Position numbers and translations under genes: made by a program. The notes below the pieces were generated by a model. The model saw nothing but the letters and a program-made list of their open reading frames with translations. It ran no database searches and was not told where the DNA came from. Below are positions 26,262-34,260 of a stretch of 64,000 nucleotides of DNA, in pieces. The stretch is from Pseudomonas sp. NFACC02. Its GTDB lineage: Bacteria; Pseudomonadota; Gammaproteobacteria; Pseudomonadales; Pseudomonadaceae. The stretch is from positions 248,001 to 312,000 of the forward strand of contig NZ_FOEO01000001.1 of the NCBI RefSeq assembly GCF_900110765.1, read 5' to 3'. Each line of letters begins with the position of its first letter. Positions within the stretch are counted from its first letter, which is position 1.

Positions 26262-26639
26262 TCAAGGCGCCTGCGGGGCGATTCCGGGGAAGGCCTGTCG
26301 AGGTGGTCTGCGCAGCCGGTCATCGGAGCGTGGCACGCGCTGATGCGGTAGACGTGTCAGCCAGCTCAGGCTGATGAAAAACACCAGCGACAGTGCAACC
26401 GCGCCGGCAAACGCACAATCGGTCATCGACAGCTTCATCAGTTGAGCGTGCTCGCCCATCTGCGTCATGTCCATGTGCCCTGAGCGTTCCTGATGCTCGC
26501 TACAGTGGACGTTCGCGCTCAGTTGATTGAACGCCCGCAGCATCTGCCCGTGGCTCAGGCTGCACACAAGCCCACTGAACAGGACGATGCCGTACAGCAT
26601 CCAGGCAATGAGCGATTGATGGGTTCGGACGAATTTCAT
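26262..26639 (-). CDS. DUF2946-like membrane protein, copper-locus associated
   Basis: A 125-residue protein with an N-terminal hydrophobic segment (LIAWMLYGIVLFSGLVCSLS), a His/Met-rich periplasmic stretch (VHCSEHQERSGHMDMTQMGEHAQLM region) and a second membrane helix (AGAVALSLVFFISLSWL). The Cys/His/Met composition suits copper binding. DUF2946 genes commonly neighbour PCu(A)C and copper receptors in pseudomonads, and here it heads the SCO-PCu(A)C operon. Its own function is not established. Confidence 0.75.
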   Translation of the reverse strand: MKFVRTHQSLIAWMLYGIVLFSGLVCSLSHGQMLRAFNQLSANVHCSEHQERSGHMDMTQMGEHAQLMKLSMTDCAFAGAVALSLVFFISLSWLTRLPHQRVPRSDDRLRRPPRQAFPGIAPQAP

Positions 26640-26895
26640 GGGACGGCATTCTACCGCTTTGCGCTCCGCGACATCCGTTGACGCCGGACTGCCGGGTGCG
26701 ACAAAACCGCGCAGCGGGTGTCGTTGTCTGAAAACTCCGCCATTCCCCGATGGTGTGCCCGCCCATCCCCGTGAAAATGCCGTCCCGAAGTTTTTTGAAC
26801 CCCGCCCGGCGCCAGATGCCTCATTTCATGAACAGCCTTTCACGAACAGCGCACGCACGTCGCGTCGACGTTGAACCTGGCGGAGACATTTGGAT

Positions 26896-27924
26896 ATGCG
26901 CGATGAAGAAGGACTTGAATCGGCGTTGGCAGCTTTTGCCCGCCGGCCTAATGTCCCCATGACCGACGAACGGCTCAGCGAAGCGATGCGCCTGTGCATC
27001 GCACGCAACCTGGATCGCTTGCCGTTGCCGGGCAGCGGTGAAACATTGGTGCGATGGCAACAACTGGCTCACGTCGCCGGAACCGACCTCGCCCTGCTCA
27101 AACTGTATGAGGGTCATACCGATGCGCTGGCCATTCTCCAGGAACTTGGCTGCGCGCCGTTCGCCGAGCCGGGCATCTGGGGTGTCTGGGCCGCTGAGCC
27201 GCCGACCGCGAGGGTCATCATCCGTGACCGACAGGGCGATCAAGTCCGCCTGGATGGCACCAAGGCCTGGTGTTCCGGCGCACAACAGATCGACTATGCG
27301 CTGATCACCGCCTGGACGGAACAGGATCAACCGCAATTGATCGCTGTGCGCCTCAATGGACCTGGCATCCGTGTCGATGCGCAACACTGGCAGGCAGTGG
27401 GCATGGGCAGCACGGCCAGTGTCGACGTCCATTTCGAACGAGCGACAGGTTACTGCGTGGGAGAACCCGGCGCGTACCTGGAGCGTCCAGGGTTCTGGCA
27501 AGGCGGTGCGGGTATCGCAGCGTCCTGGTATGGCGCCGCCGTCGCACTGGCTCGTTCACTCCACCGACAACGTCAACAGGGTCGCGCTGATCCGCATGCC
27601 GACGCGCACCTGGGATCGGTGGACGCCGCCCTGCTGGGCGCCTCCGCCGCTCTCAGGGAATGCGCAGCCTGGATCGATGCTCACCCCCATGACGATGCCC
27701 GGCTGCCCGTACAACGCGTTCGCGCCCACGTCGAAATGGCAGTGGAGCAAGTATGCCGCCATGTCGGCCGCGCACTGGGCGCGACGCCGTTCTGCCGCGA
27801 CCCGCACTTTGCCCGGCTGGCCGTGGACCTGCCGGTGTTCATCCGGCAAAGCCATGCTGAACGGGATCTCGCGCAATTGGGTCAACTGTTGAGCCACCGC
27901 ACAACCGAGGATTGGTCGTTATGA
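26896..27924 (+). CDS. Acyl-CoA-dehydrogenase-like flavoprotein
   Basis: A 342-residue protein, shorter than standard acyl-CoA dehydrogenases (about 380). The ATG at 26896 lies after GGCGGAGACATTTGG. The middle beta domain is recognisable from WGVWAAEPPTARVIIRDRQG, LDGTKAWCSGAQQIDYALIT (the G-x-K-x-W/F-x-S-GA pattern) and VGMGSTASVDVHFE. The C-terminal half is helical, as in the family. The N-terminal helical domain is shortened and no clear catalytic Glu can be placed. The stop overlaps the PIG-L start (ATGA). It probably oxidises an acyl or amino-acyl group in the same pathway; the substrate is unknown. Confidence 0.8.
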   Translation: MRDEEGLESALAAFARRPNVPMTDERLSEAMRLCIARNLDRLPLPGSGETLVRWQQLAHVAGTDLALLKLYEGHTDALAILQELGCAPFAEPGIWGVWAAEPPTARVIIRDRQGDQVRLDGTKAWCSGAQQIDYALITAWTEQDQPQLIAVRLNGPGIRVDAQHWQAVGMGSTASVDVHFERATGYCVGEPGAYLERPGFWQGGAGIAASWYGAAVALARSLHRQRQQGRADPHADAHLGSVDAALLGASAALRECAAWIDAHPHDDARLPVQRVRAHVEMAVEQVCRHVGRALGATPFCRDPHFARLAVDLPVFIRQSHAERDLAQLGQLLSHRTTEDWSL

Positions 27925-28682
27925 ATCAGACAGCCCCTTTTGGGGTCACCGGTACACCGTTGAGCGAATGGCGCGACAGCGTGGCGTTGAGCGGCGTTCG
28001 CCCCGTTGAACTCGACGCGTTGGTCCCACCGGGTGCGCGGCTGGTTGTGCTGGCACCTCATCCCGACGACGAGGTGCTCGCCTGCGGCGGGCTGCTGGCG
28101 GCCATGGCCAACCGGCAGGAAGACGTACAGCTGATTTCAGTGACCGACGGCGAAGGCAGTCACCCGGGGTCCACGCAGTGGCCTCGCTCACGCTTGCGCG
28201 TCGAACGGCGCAAGGAAAGCGAGCGTGCCGTCACCGCCTTGGGCTTCGACCTGCCGCGACTGGCCTGGCAGCGGTTGGGCATGAGCGACGGCCAGGTCGC
28301 CGACCGCGCAGACGCCTTGATCGCGCTGCTGACCGAAGATCTGCGGCCAACCGATGTGCTCGTGACCACCTGGCGTCACGATGGCCACTGCGATCATGAG
28401 ACGGTCGGGCATTGTGCCGCTCAGGCTGTCGCGAACACGGGGGCTACGTTGCTGGAAATCCCCGTCTGGGCCTGGCACTGGGCCGAACCCAACGACCCGC
28501 GTATTCCCTGGCAGCAAGCGCGAAAGTTCATGCTCAGCGACGCGCAACTGCAGCGCAAGCGCCGGGCAATCAACGCTCATGCCAGCCAGTTACACGACGA
28601 CGTCAGCACGGGCGCCGCCCCAGTCCTTGACACGGTCACCCTGGAGCGATTGCTTCAACCTTTCGAATTGGTGTTTCTGTGA
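27921..28682 (+). CDS. PIG-L family N-acetylglucosaminyl deacetylase-like protein
   Basis: PIG-L/LmbE enzymes are Zn-dependent deacetylases of GlcNAc conjugates (MshB, BshB, PIG-L itself). The 253-residue product has VVLAPHPDDEVLACGGLL (42-59), with zinc ligands His47 and Asp50 and base Asp49. It also has WRHDGHCDHETVG with third ligand His159. These residues are all intact. It has no signal peptide, so the substrate is cytoplasmic. It starts within the ATGA overlap with the dehydrogenase-like gene, and its end overlaps the GTG of the methyltransferase, so the three proteins are made together. Confidence 0.92.
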   Translation: MNQTAPFGVTGTPLSEWRDSVALSGVRPVELDALVPPGARLVVLAPHPDDEVLACGGLLAAMANRQEDVQLISVTDGEGSHPGSTQWPRSRLRVERRKESERAVTALGFDLPRLAWQRLGMSDGQVADRADALIALLTEDLRPTDVLVTTWRHDGHCDHETVGHCAAQAVANTGATLLEIPVWAWHWAEPNDPRIPWQQARKFMLSDAQLQRKRRAINAHASQLHDDVSTGAAPVLDTVTLERLLQPFELVFL

Positions 28683-29293
28683 GTACTTCTGTGAGTGTAC
28701 CGGCCGACTATTTCGACGAACTGTTCGCCGATAACGATGACCCGTGGGCCTTTCGCACCCGCTGGTACGAACAGCGTAAACGCGACGTCACCTTGGCTGC
28801 CCTGCCCCGCCAACGCTATGCACGCGGGTTCGAGCCGGGGTGCGCGAATGGGGAGTTAAGCCTGCGACTTGCAGAACGCTGCGATCAGTTGCTGTGTATG
28901 GACATGAGCAGTCGGGCGGTTGAACTGGCGCGAACGAGACTCGCGCCGTTTCCCCAGGCGCAGGTCGTCGAGGGGTGCCTGCCGCACGATTGGCCCAAAG
29001 GCCAGTTTGACCTGATCGTGATCAGCGAGTGGGCGTACTACCTGGAACCTGAATTGTTCGTGGCAGTGATCGAACGCCTTGCCAACTCGCTCACCCCGGA
29101 TGGCGCAGTCTTGGCGTGCCACTGGCTGCATCCGATCGACGGCTGTCCCATGCACGGCGCTGACGCTCACGCACTCATCAGCCGGCACCTGCCGCTGACA
29201 CGCACGCTGCGGCATGAAGAAACGGATTTCCTGCTGGAGATGTGGAGCCGGCAAACGGCAGGCATCGATCTATCGGAGCAGGTTCGGACGTAA
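28679..29293 (+). CDS. NodS-like class I SAM-dependent methyltransferase
   Basis: The 204-residue product starts at a GTG overlapping the PIG-L stop (GTGA). DPWAFRTRWYEQRKRDVTLA (21-40) is the NodS-family lead-in. FEPGCANGELS (51-61) is SAM motif I, and MDMSSRAVELAR (from 74) follows with the ribose-binding Asp. FDLIVISEWAYYLEP is motif II. NodS N-methylates the deacetylated glucosamine of Nod factors after NodB acts, so a NodS-type protein directly after a deacetylase suggests the same order of chemistry here. That link is inference. Confidence 0.88.
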   Translation: MSTSVSVPADYFDELFADNDDPWAFRTRWYEQRKRDVTLAALPRQRYARGFEPGCANGELSLRLAERCDQLLCMDMSSRAVELARTRLAPFPQAQVVEGCLPHDWPKGQFDLIVISEWAYYLEPELFVAVIERLANSLTPDGAVLACHWLHPIDGCPMHGADAHALISRHLPLTRTLRHEETDFLLEMWSRQTAGIDLSEQVRT

Positions 29294-29354
29294 CGACGAC
29301 GAGGCCACGGTGCCACCAGGCCGTTGGCCCTGATGAGCTGTTGATCAGAGAACC

Positions 29355-29385
29355 GAGCGAGGGCCAAAGCGCTCGCTCTTTTGTT
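29355..29385 (+). terminator. Rho-independent terminator after the methyltransferase
   Basis: GAGCGAG and CTCGCTC form a 7-bp stem around GGCCAAAGCG, followed by TTTTG. It ends the dehydrogenase-deacetylase-methyltransferase operon, 60 bp after its last stop codon. Confidence 0.7.
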
Positions 29386-29416
29386 TCCAGTTCTGCGCTA
29401 TCGCCGTTTTTCCAGG

Positions 29417-29581
29417 TCACGCGTCCGGATCGATCAGAGGCACCGTGGCATCGCGGTCAAACTGCGACCCGGGGTCTTCATTGCCCGGATCGTTATCAAC
29501 GTCCACCTCCACGTCCTCTTCCTCCGGGTGAATGTCGGGCTGATGCGCGGTGTCCAGGTCGCTCGGTAAAGGGGTGTGCAT
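29417..29581 (-). CDS. Small acidic protein, 54 aa
   Basis: The ATG at 29581 follows AAGGATCCTGCC, a good ribosome site, which is why I prefer it to the upstream start of the longer frame. The product begins MHTPLPSDLDTAHQPDIHPE. The middle (EEEDVEVDVDNDPGNEDPGS) is almost all acidic, giving a very low predicted isoelectric point, and the chain is probably disordered. No family is recognised. Length, composition and ribosome site support translation, but the role is unknown. Confidence 0.55.
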   Translation of the reverse strand: MHTPLPSDLDTAHQPDIHPEEEDVEVDVDNDPGNEDPGSQFDRDATVPLIDPDA

Positions 29582-29888
29582 GGCAGGATCCTTACATTCA
29601 GTGGGGGTCAGGCAAGACCCGGTCAACAGGTTCAGATTAGCTTCCGCTGACAGTCCAGTGGGTGTGCCGCGCCTTGGGTTTGGCTCAGATAGATAGTCAC
29701 ACAACGCTGCAGATCATTGCGGAAAAGTTGCACGGGAGACCCGAGGCGGCAGGCCGGTCCTGATGGAATGCGCGGCATCAGCCTCCATCAACCAGAACTC
29801 CTGCTTCAATCAACGATCAGTAATCAACACCGGAAGCTCATTGCAGAGCGTACACCCGGATCTCCATGACGCCAGACAGGACACCTCA
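29582..29888. other. Intergenic region, no feature seen
   Basis: About 300 bp between the divergent small acidic gene and the aldo/keto reductase. It should contain both promoters. I see no repeat, hairpin or additional gene in it. Confidence 0.4.
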
Positions 29889-30884
29889 ATGAGTCTGCAC
29901 GACAAGATCATCGGCCGCCTTGGTTTCGGCGCCGCCCCATTGGGCAACATGTTTCGTGAGATCAGCGAAGAAGAGGCTGCGGCGACCGTGCAAACCGCCT
30001 GGGATCAGGGCATTCGCTATTTCGACACCGCGCCGCTCTACGGGGCTGGCTTGTCCGAACAGCGCCTGGGAAGGGCACTGGCCCACGTGCCGCGCGAGCA
30101 GTACACCCTCAGCACGAAGATTGGCCGGCTGATCTCCGACGAGTTGAATTCGGAACCCCAAAGCGGCCCGTTCAGCCATGGGCTGAAAAACAGGATTGTC
30201 ACCGACTATTCGGCCGATGCCACCCTGCGCTCCATCGCTGCCAGTCTCGAGCGGCTGAAGACCGATCGACTGGACGTCGTGTTCGTGCACGACGTGGCGC
30301 AGGATGCCCACGGGGACGAGTGGATCGAGCACTTCAACGTCGCCCGCAAGGGCGCTTTTCGCACCTTGACGCGCTTGCGCGAGGAAGGCGTGATCAAGGC
30401 CTGGGGGCTGGGCGTCAACCGTGTCGAACCCTGCGAACTGACGCTGGACCTTTCCGAGGCGCAACCTGACGGGTTCCTGCTGGCCGGCCGGTATTCGTTG
30501 CTGGACCACGATCAGCCACTGCAGCGTCTCTTCGCAAAAGCCCGTGAGCATAACGCCGAATTCGTCATCGGCGGTCCTTACAGCTCCGGCGTGCTGGTGG
30601 GCGGCAAGCATTTCGAATACCAGGACGCGCCGCAGGCGATGCTCGACAAAGTGGCGCACATTCAAGAGATCGCCCGTCAGTATCAGGTCGATATCAAATC
30701 GGCGGCGCTGCAATTCGTGCTGGCCAACCCTTTGGTCGCTGCCGTGATTCCGGGGGCCAGCCGCCCTTCACGCATCATCGAAGACGTCACGGCACTTCAC
30801 GCCCAGGTACCGGATGGTTTCTGGCAAGCGATGCGGGATCAAGGACTCATTGCCCAACACGCGCCGGTCCCGGTCAAACCCTGA
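29889..30884 (+). CDS. Aldo/keto reductase (aldose dehydrogenase subgroup)
   Basis: The 331-residue product starts at the ATG at 29889 after CAGGACACCTCA. The AKR catalytic tetrad is visible: Asp and Tyr in IRYFDTAPLYGAG, Lys in LSTKIGR, His in VVFVHDVAQD. IPGASRPSRI near the C-terminus is the NADP-binding region. LGFGAAPLGNMFREISEEEA at the start and the inserts point to the D-threo-aldose/L-fucose dehydrogenase-like AKR subgroup, which oxidises sugars or reduces aldehydes in the cytoplasm. The substrate is not determinable. It is followed by the cobalamin riboswitch region of the next operon. Confidence 0.88.
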   Translation: MSLHDKIIGRLGFGAAPLGNMFREISEEEAAATVQTAWDQGIRYFDTAPLYGAGLSEQRLGRALAHVPREQYTLSTKIGRLISDELNSEPQSGPFSHGLKNRIVTDYSADATLRSIAASLERLKTDRLDVVFVHDVAQDAHGDEWIEHFNVARKGAFRTLTRLREEGVIKAWGLGVNRVEPCELTLDLSEAQPDGFLLAGRYSLLDHDQPLQRLFAKAREHNAEFVIGGPYSSGVLVGGKHFEYQDAPQAMLDKVAHIQEIARQYQVDIKSAALQFVLANPLVAAVIPGASRPSRIIEDVTALHAQVPDGFWQAMRDQGLIAQHAPVPVKP

Positions 30885-31016
30885 TGCTGCCGGACGGGAG
30901 CCCGAAGGATAGCGATGATCGGCAGATCGCAGGCATGTCCGGCGCGCATGCCCGCCCTGTCGAACATCTCACTGACAGGTGATTCCCCTCAGGCGACTGA
31001 ATCGTTTAGTATCCCC

Positions 31017-31193
31017 GCCGCCGGTTTCCACTCGGAATTAATAGGGAATCCACGGGCCTGCCTTGCCAGGCTCAAACGGAACTGTCCCCGCAACTGTAGG
31101 CGCTGAGCCCTGCTTCAAAATGCCACTGGGTCCCCCCGGGAAGGCTGAAGCCAGGCGAGGACGCGCCAGTCAGGAGACCTGCCGGCCAGCGTT
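31017..31193 (+). ncRNA. Cobalamin (B12) riboswitch
   Basis: The conserved core is easy to read: TTAATAGGGAA (31037), CGGAACTGTCCCCGCAACTG (31077 on), GCCACTGGG, GGGAAGGC, GCGAGGACGCG, and the B12 box AGTCAGGAGACCTGCC (31169 on). The order and spacing match the adenosyl- or aquo-cobalamin aptamer. GGGTGTCC/GGACACCC (31209-31229) is a hairpin just after it and may be part of the expression platform. It precedes a substrate-binding protein, permease and ATPase, so B12 should switch off this importer. Confidence 0.93.
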
Positions 31194-31339
31194 AATCACT
31201 CACCGGCGGGGTGTCCGGGAAGGACACCCGTGCGCGCCTTTCCGGCGTGATCGGCACTTGCCCTGCCTCGGCAGCGGCGAGCGGGATGTGCTTTCCAGTG
31301 CCTGCTTTCAGCCATCAGGTTCACTGGAGATACCCGTTC

Positions 31340-32353
31340 ATGTCACTGCGCCGCTTCGCGTTGTTGTTCACCGGTCTGATGCTGTCGAACCCTCTCCTCG
31401 CGGCATCAACGCATTACCCGCTCACGGTCGACAACTGCGGCGTGCCGCTGACGTTTACCCAGCCCCCGCAAAAAACCGTGACCATTGGCCAGGCCGCAAC
31501 GGAGATGCTTTACGCATTGGGGCTCAGCCAACAGGTCATCGGCACGTCGTTGTGGTTCAACGACGTGTTGCCCGCCTTCAAAAACGACAACGACCACATT
31601 GCGCGTCTGGCCGACAACGCCCCCAGCTTCGAGTCCGTGATTGGCCTGCACCCGGATTTCGTGCCGGTCCAGTTCGAATGGATGGTCGGCCCTCAAGGCG
31701 CGGTCGGCACGCGGGAACAGTTTCACGACCTGAATATCCCGACCTACATTCTGCCTTCGGACTGTGAGGGCAAGAACAACCGTGTCGGTGCGGACGGCAC
31801 GCGCCTGACGGCTTTCAAGGTCGAGACGCTGTACAAGACCCTGGCTCAACTGGCCCTGATCTTCGACGTACAGGATCGCGGCCAACAACTGATTACAGGC
31901 TATCAGGCGCGTCTCGCCCAGGCCGTCGACCAGGCGAAAAAACACGGCAGCCACAACGTGTCGGCGGTGTTCTGGTTCTCCAGCCCTGATCTCAACAGCG
32001 ACCCTTTTGTCGCGGGCCGCAAAGGCATTCCGAATTTCATGCTCGACACGCTGGGCATGCGCAATGTCATCGATTCCGATGAAGAGTGGCCCACCGTCGG
32101 CTGGGAGACCATCGCCAAGGCCAATCCGACGATCCTGGTGATCGCGCGCATGGACCGTCGTCGCTTCCCGGCAGACGATCACGAAAAGAAGCTGGCCTTC
32201 CTTAAATCCGATCCGGTGACCCGCAACATGGACGCGGTGAAGAATGATCGCATCGTGATCATGGACGCTAGCGCAATGGAGTCCAGCGTGCGTCTGTTCG
32301 ACGGCATCGAGCAGCTCGGCGCTGCCGCTCAACGCGTCATTCTCGCGCCATGA
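31340..32353 (+). CDS. ABC transporter periplasmic substrate-binding protein (BtuF/FecB fold)
   Basis: A 337-residue periplasmic binding protein. The ATG at 31340 follows CTGGAGATACCCGTTC, and the protein opens with the signal peptide MSLRRFALLFTGLMLSNPLL (cleavage after LAA). KTVTIGQAATEMLYALGLSQ and SFESVIGLHPDFVPVQFEWM are typical of the class III (BtuF/FecB/FhuD) binding fold. It lies behind a B12 riboswitch and overlaps the permease gene (ATGA), so cobalamin or a corrinoid precursor is the likely ligand; cobalt or a metal chelate is the alternative. It diverges from standard BtuF in sequence, so the ligand is inference. Confidence 0.87.
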   Translation: MSLRRFALLFTGLMLSNPLLAASTHYPLTVDNCGVPLTFTQPPQKTVTIGQAATEMLYALGLSQQVIGTSLWFNDVLPAFKNDNDHIARLADNAPSFESVIGLHPDFVPVQFEWMVGPQGAVGTREQFHDLNIPTYILPSDCEGKNNRVGADGTRLTAFKVETLYKTLAQLALIFDVQDRGQQLITGYQARLAQAVDQAKKHGSHNVSAVFWFSSPDLNSDPFVAGRKGIPNFMLDTLGMRNVIDSDEEWPTVGWETIAKANPTILVIARMDRRRFPADDHEKKLAFLKSDPVTRNMDAVKNDRIVIMDASAMESSVRLFDGIEQLGAAAQRVILAP

Positions 32354-33381
32354 ACCGCAAGGGTCTGTGTCGATGGCTCGGTCATGGCCTGTGGGTCAGC
32401 GCCGTGCTGTTCCTGGCGATCATGGCGGGCGTTGCAATTGGCGAGACATCGATCAGCCTCCCGGTCATTGCCCAGGTCCTGGCGAACAAGCTGTGGGCTG
32501 CCGGTTACCCGGTGGACCTCATCGATGAGGGCATCGTCTGGAACTACCGCCTGACTCGCGCCATTGTCGCGGCGGCCTGTGGCGCGGGGCTGGCGATTTC
32601 CGGCGTGGTGCTGCAGTCGCTGCTGCGCAATCCGCTGGCCGATCCTTACCTGCTGGGCATATCGGCGGGCGCGTCGACCGGCGCTGTCTTGGTGGCAATT
32701 ATCGGCGTGGGCGCGGGCGCCATTTCCCTCTCCACCGGGGCCTTCGCCGGCGCAATGGCCGCCTTTGCGCTGGTGGCCTTGCTGGCCCGCGCCTCTCGTG
32801 GTCAGACAGCGGCGGGCCAGATCATTCTGGCGGGGATCGCAGGCTCACAGTTGTTCAACGCCCTCACCTCCTTTCTGATTACCCGATCAGCCAACGCCGA
32901 GCAGGCACGCGGCATCCTGTTCTGGCTGCTCGGTAACCTCAGCGGCGTACGCTGGTCGTCAGTCAGCCTGGCGGTACCCGTTGTGTCGTTCGGCCTGGTG
33001 ATGTGTCTGTGGCACCGCCGCTCGCTGGACGCGTTTACCTTTGGCGCTGATTCGGCGGCGTCACTGGGCATTCCCGTGCGCCGGGTGCAGGCGACGCTCA
33101 TCGCCACGACCGCGCTGATCACTGCCGTCATGGTGTCCATCGTCGGCTCGATCGGCTTTGTCGGGCTGGTCGTCCCGCACGCCGTGCGCATGGTCGCAGG
33201 TGTGCGCCACGCCCGCTTGCTGCCGCTGAGCGCCCTGAGCGGTGCGCTGTTCATGATCGCCGCTGACGCCCTGTCCCGCACGGTGATCAAGGGACAAGTG
33301 CTGCCGATCGGCGTCATCACCGCCCTGCTGGGCGCCCCGGTATTTGCCTTGATTCTGATCCGTGGAAACCGCCTCCGATGA
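32350..33381 (+). CDS. FecCD/BtuC-type ABC permease
   Basis: A 343-residue inner-membrane permease with about ten hydrophobic segments. Diagnostic stretches are WNYRLTRAIVAAACGAGLAI, the family signature SLLRNPLADPYLLGISAGAS, and the coupling region VGSIGFVGLVVPHAVRMVAG, which contacts the ATPase. It forms a homodimer in BtuC2D2-type importers. Start and stop overlap the flanking genes by 4 bp each (ATGA), so the three subunits are made in step. Regulation is through the upstream B12 riboswitch. Confidence 0.92.
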   Translation: MNRKGLCRWLGHGLWVSAVLFLAIMAGVAIGETSISLPVIAQVLANKLWAAGYPVDLIDEGIVWNYRLTRAIVAAACGAGLAISGVVLQSLLRNPLADPYLLGISAGASTGAVLVAIIGVGAGAISLSTGAFAGAMAAFALVALLARASRGQTAAGQIILAGIAGSQLFNALTSFLITRSANAEQARGILFWLLGNLSGVRWSSVSLAVPVVSFGLVMCLWHRRSLDAFTFGADSAASLGIPVRRVQATLIATTALITAVMVSIVGSIGFVGLVVPHAVRMVAGVRHARLLPLSALSGALFMIAADALSRTVIKGQVLPIGVITALLGAPVFALILIRGNRLR

Positions 33382-34199
33382 ACGCATCCAATCCATTTCA
33401 CGCAACTGGCGACGAGGGCATGGCCCTGCTCAGCGCGGTCCACCTGAGTTACGCCGTCAAAGGCGCTCAGTTGCTCAAGGACGTCAGCCTGGTGATTCGG
33501 CCGGGCGAGAACCTGGGTGTCGTGGGCCCCAACGGATCAGGCAAATCGACCTTGCTCAAGCTGTTGGCCGGGATTAAAACGCCAACCCACGGGGAAGTGC
33601 TGTTGCACGGCAAGCCTCTGTCGACCCTGCGTCGAAGGGACATTGCACGATGCCTGGCCGTGGTCGAGCAGCAGGCGCAAACCAGCGACAATCTCACGGT
33701 GCAAGAGGCGGTGGAACTGGGTCGAACGCCCTGGCTATCGGCGCTCGCCCCCTGGAGCGATGTCGACCGGGACATCGTCGATCAAGCCATGGCCGACGTG
33801 AACCTGCAGCGCCTGAAAGACCGGGCATGGCATTCGCTGTCGGGAGGCGAACGGCAACGCGCGCATATCGCGCGGGCACTGGCGCAGCAGCCGCAGATAT
33901 TGCTACTGGACGAGCCCACCAATCATCTGGATATCCAGCAGCAGCTATTGATCCTCAGACGGGTCCATTGCTTACCCGTCACCACCGTGACCGCCCTTCA
34001 CGACCTCAATCAGGCACTGGCCTGCGACCGTCTGGCGGTCCTGGATGCAGGTCGACTGGTGGCGTTGGGGTTGCCGTTCGACGTGTTGACGCCGCAACGG
34101 CTGCACACCACATTCGGCGTCACAGGGCACTGGCTGACCGACCCGGTCGATGGCGCTAGGCTCTTGCGCCTGCGCACGGTTTCAGACGGCGCCTCTTGA
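33378..34199 (+). CDS. ABC transporter ATPase (FecE/BtuD type)
   Basis: The 273-residue ATPase has Walker A VGPNGSGKSTLLKLLAG, a Q-loop in VVEQQAQTSDNLTV, the signature SLSGGERQRAHIARAL, Walker B QILLLDEPTNHLDI and an H-loop in TALHDLNQAL. This is the FecE/FhuC/BtuD subclass that powers import of siderophores, heme or B12. It ends the riboswitch-controlled operon and has no BtuB-like outer-membrane receptor next to it in this window. The N-terminal 14 residues before MALLSAVHLSYAV may be an over-extension, but the ATGA overlap favours the start given. Confidence 0.93.
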   Translation: MNASNPFHATGDEGMALLSAVHLSYAVKGAQLLKDVSLVIRPGENLGVVGPNGSGKSTLLKLLAGIKTPTHGEVLLHGKPLSTLRRRDIARCLAVVEQQAQTSDNLTVQEAVELGRTPWLSALAPWSDVDRDIVDQAMADVNLQRLKDRAWHSLSGGERQRAHIARALAQQPQILLLDEPTNHLDIQQQLLILRRVHCLPVTTVTALHDLNQALACDRLAVLDAGRLVALGLPFDVLTPQRLHTTFGVTGHWLTDPVDGARLLRLRTVSDGAS

Positions 34200-34260
34200 G
34201 CGCGCACGACACCGCGCACGCGATGCCGGCCCACGGCCGCAACGCCGACAAGCCGTAGGG

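Noticed and set aside
31209..31229. Hairpin after the B12 box as a full Rho-independent terminator
   Set aside because: The stem GGGTGTCC/GGACACCC is good but no U-tract follows, so it is noted only as a possible expression-platform element.
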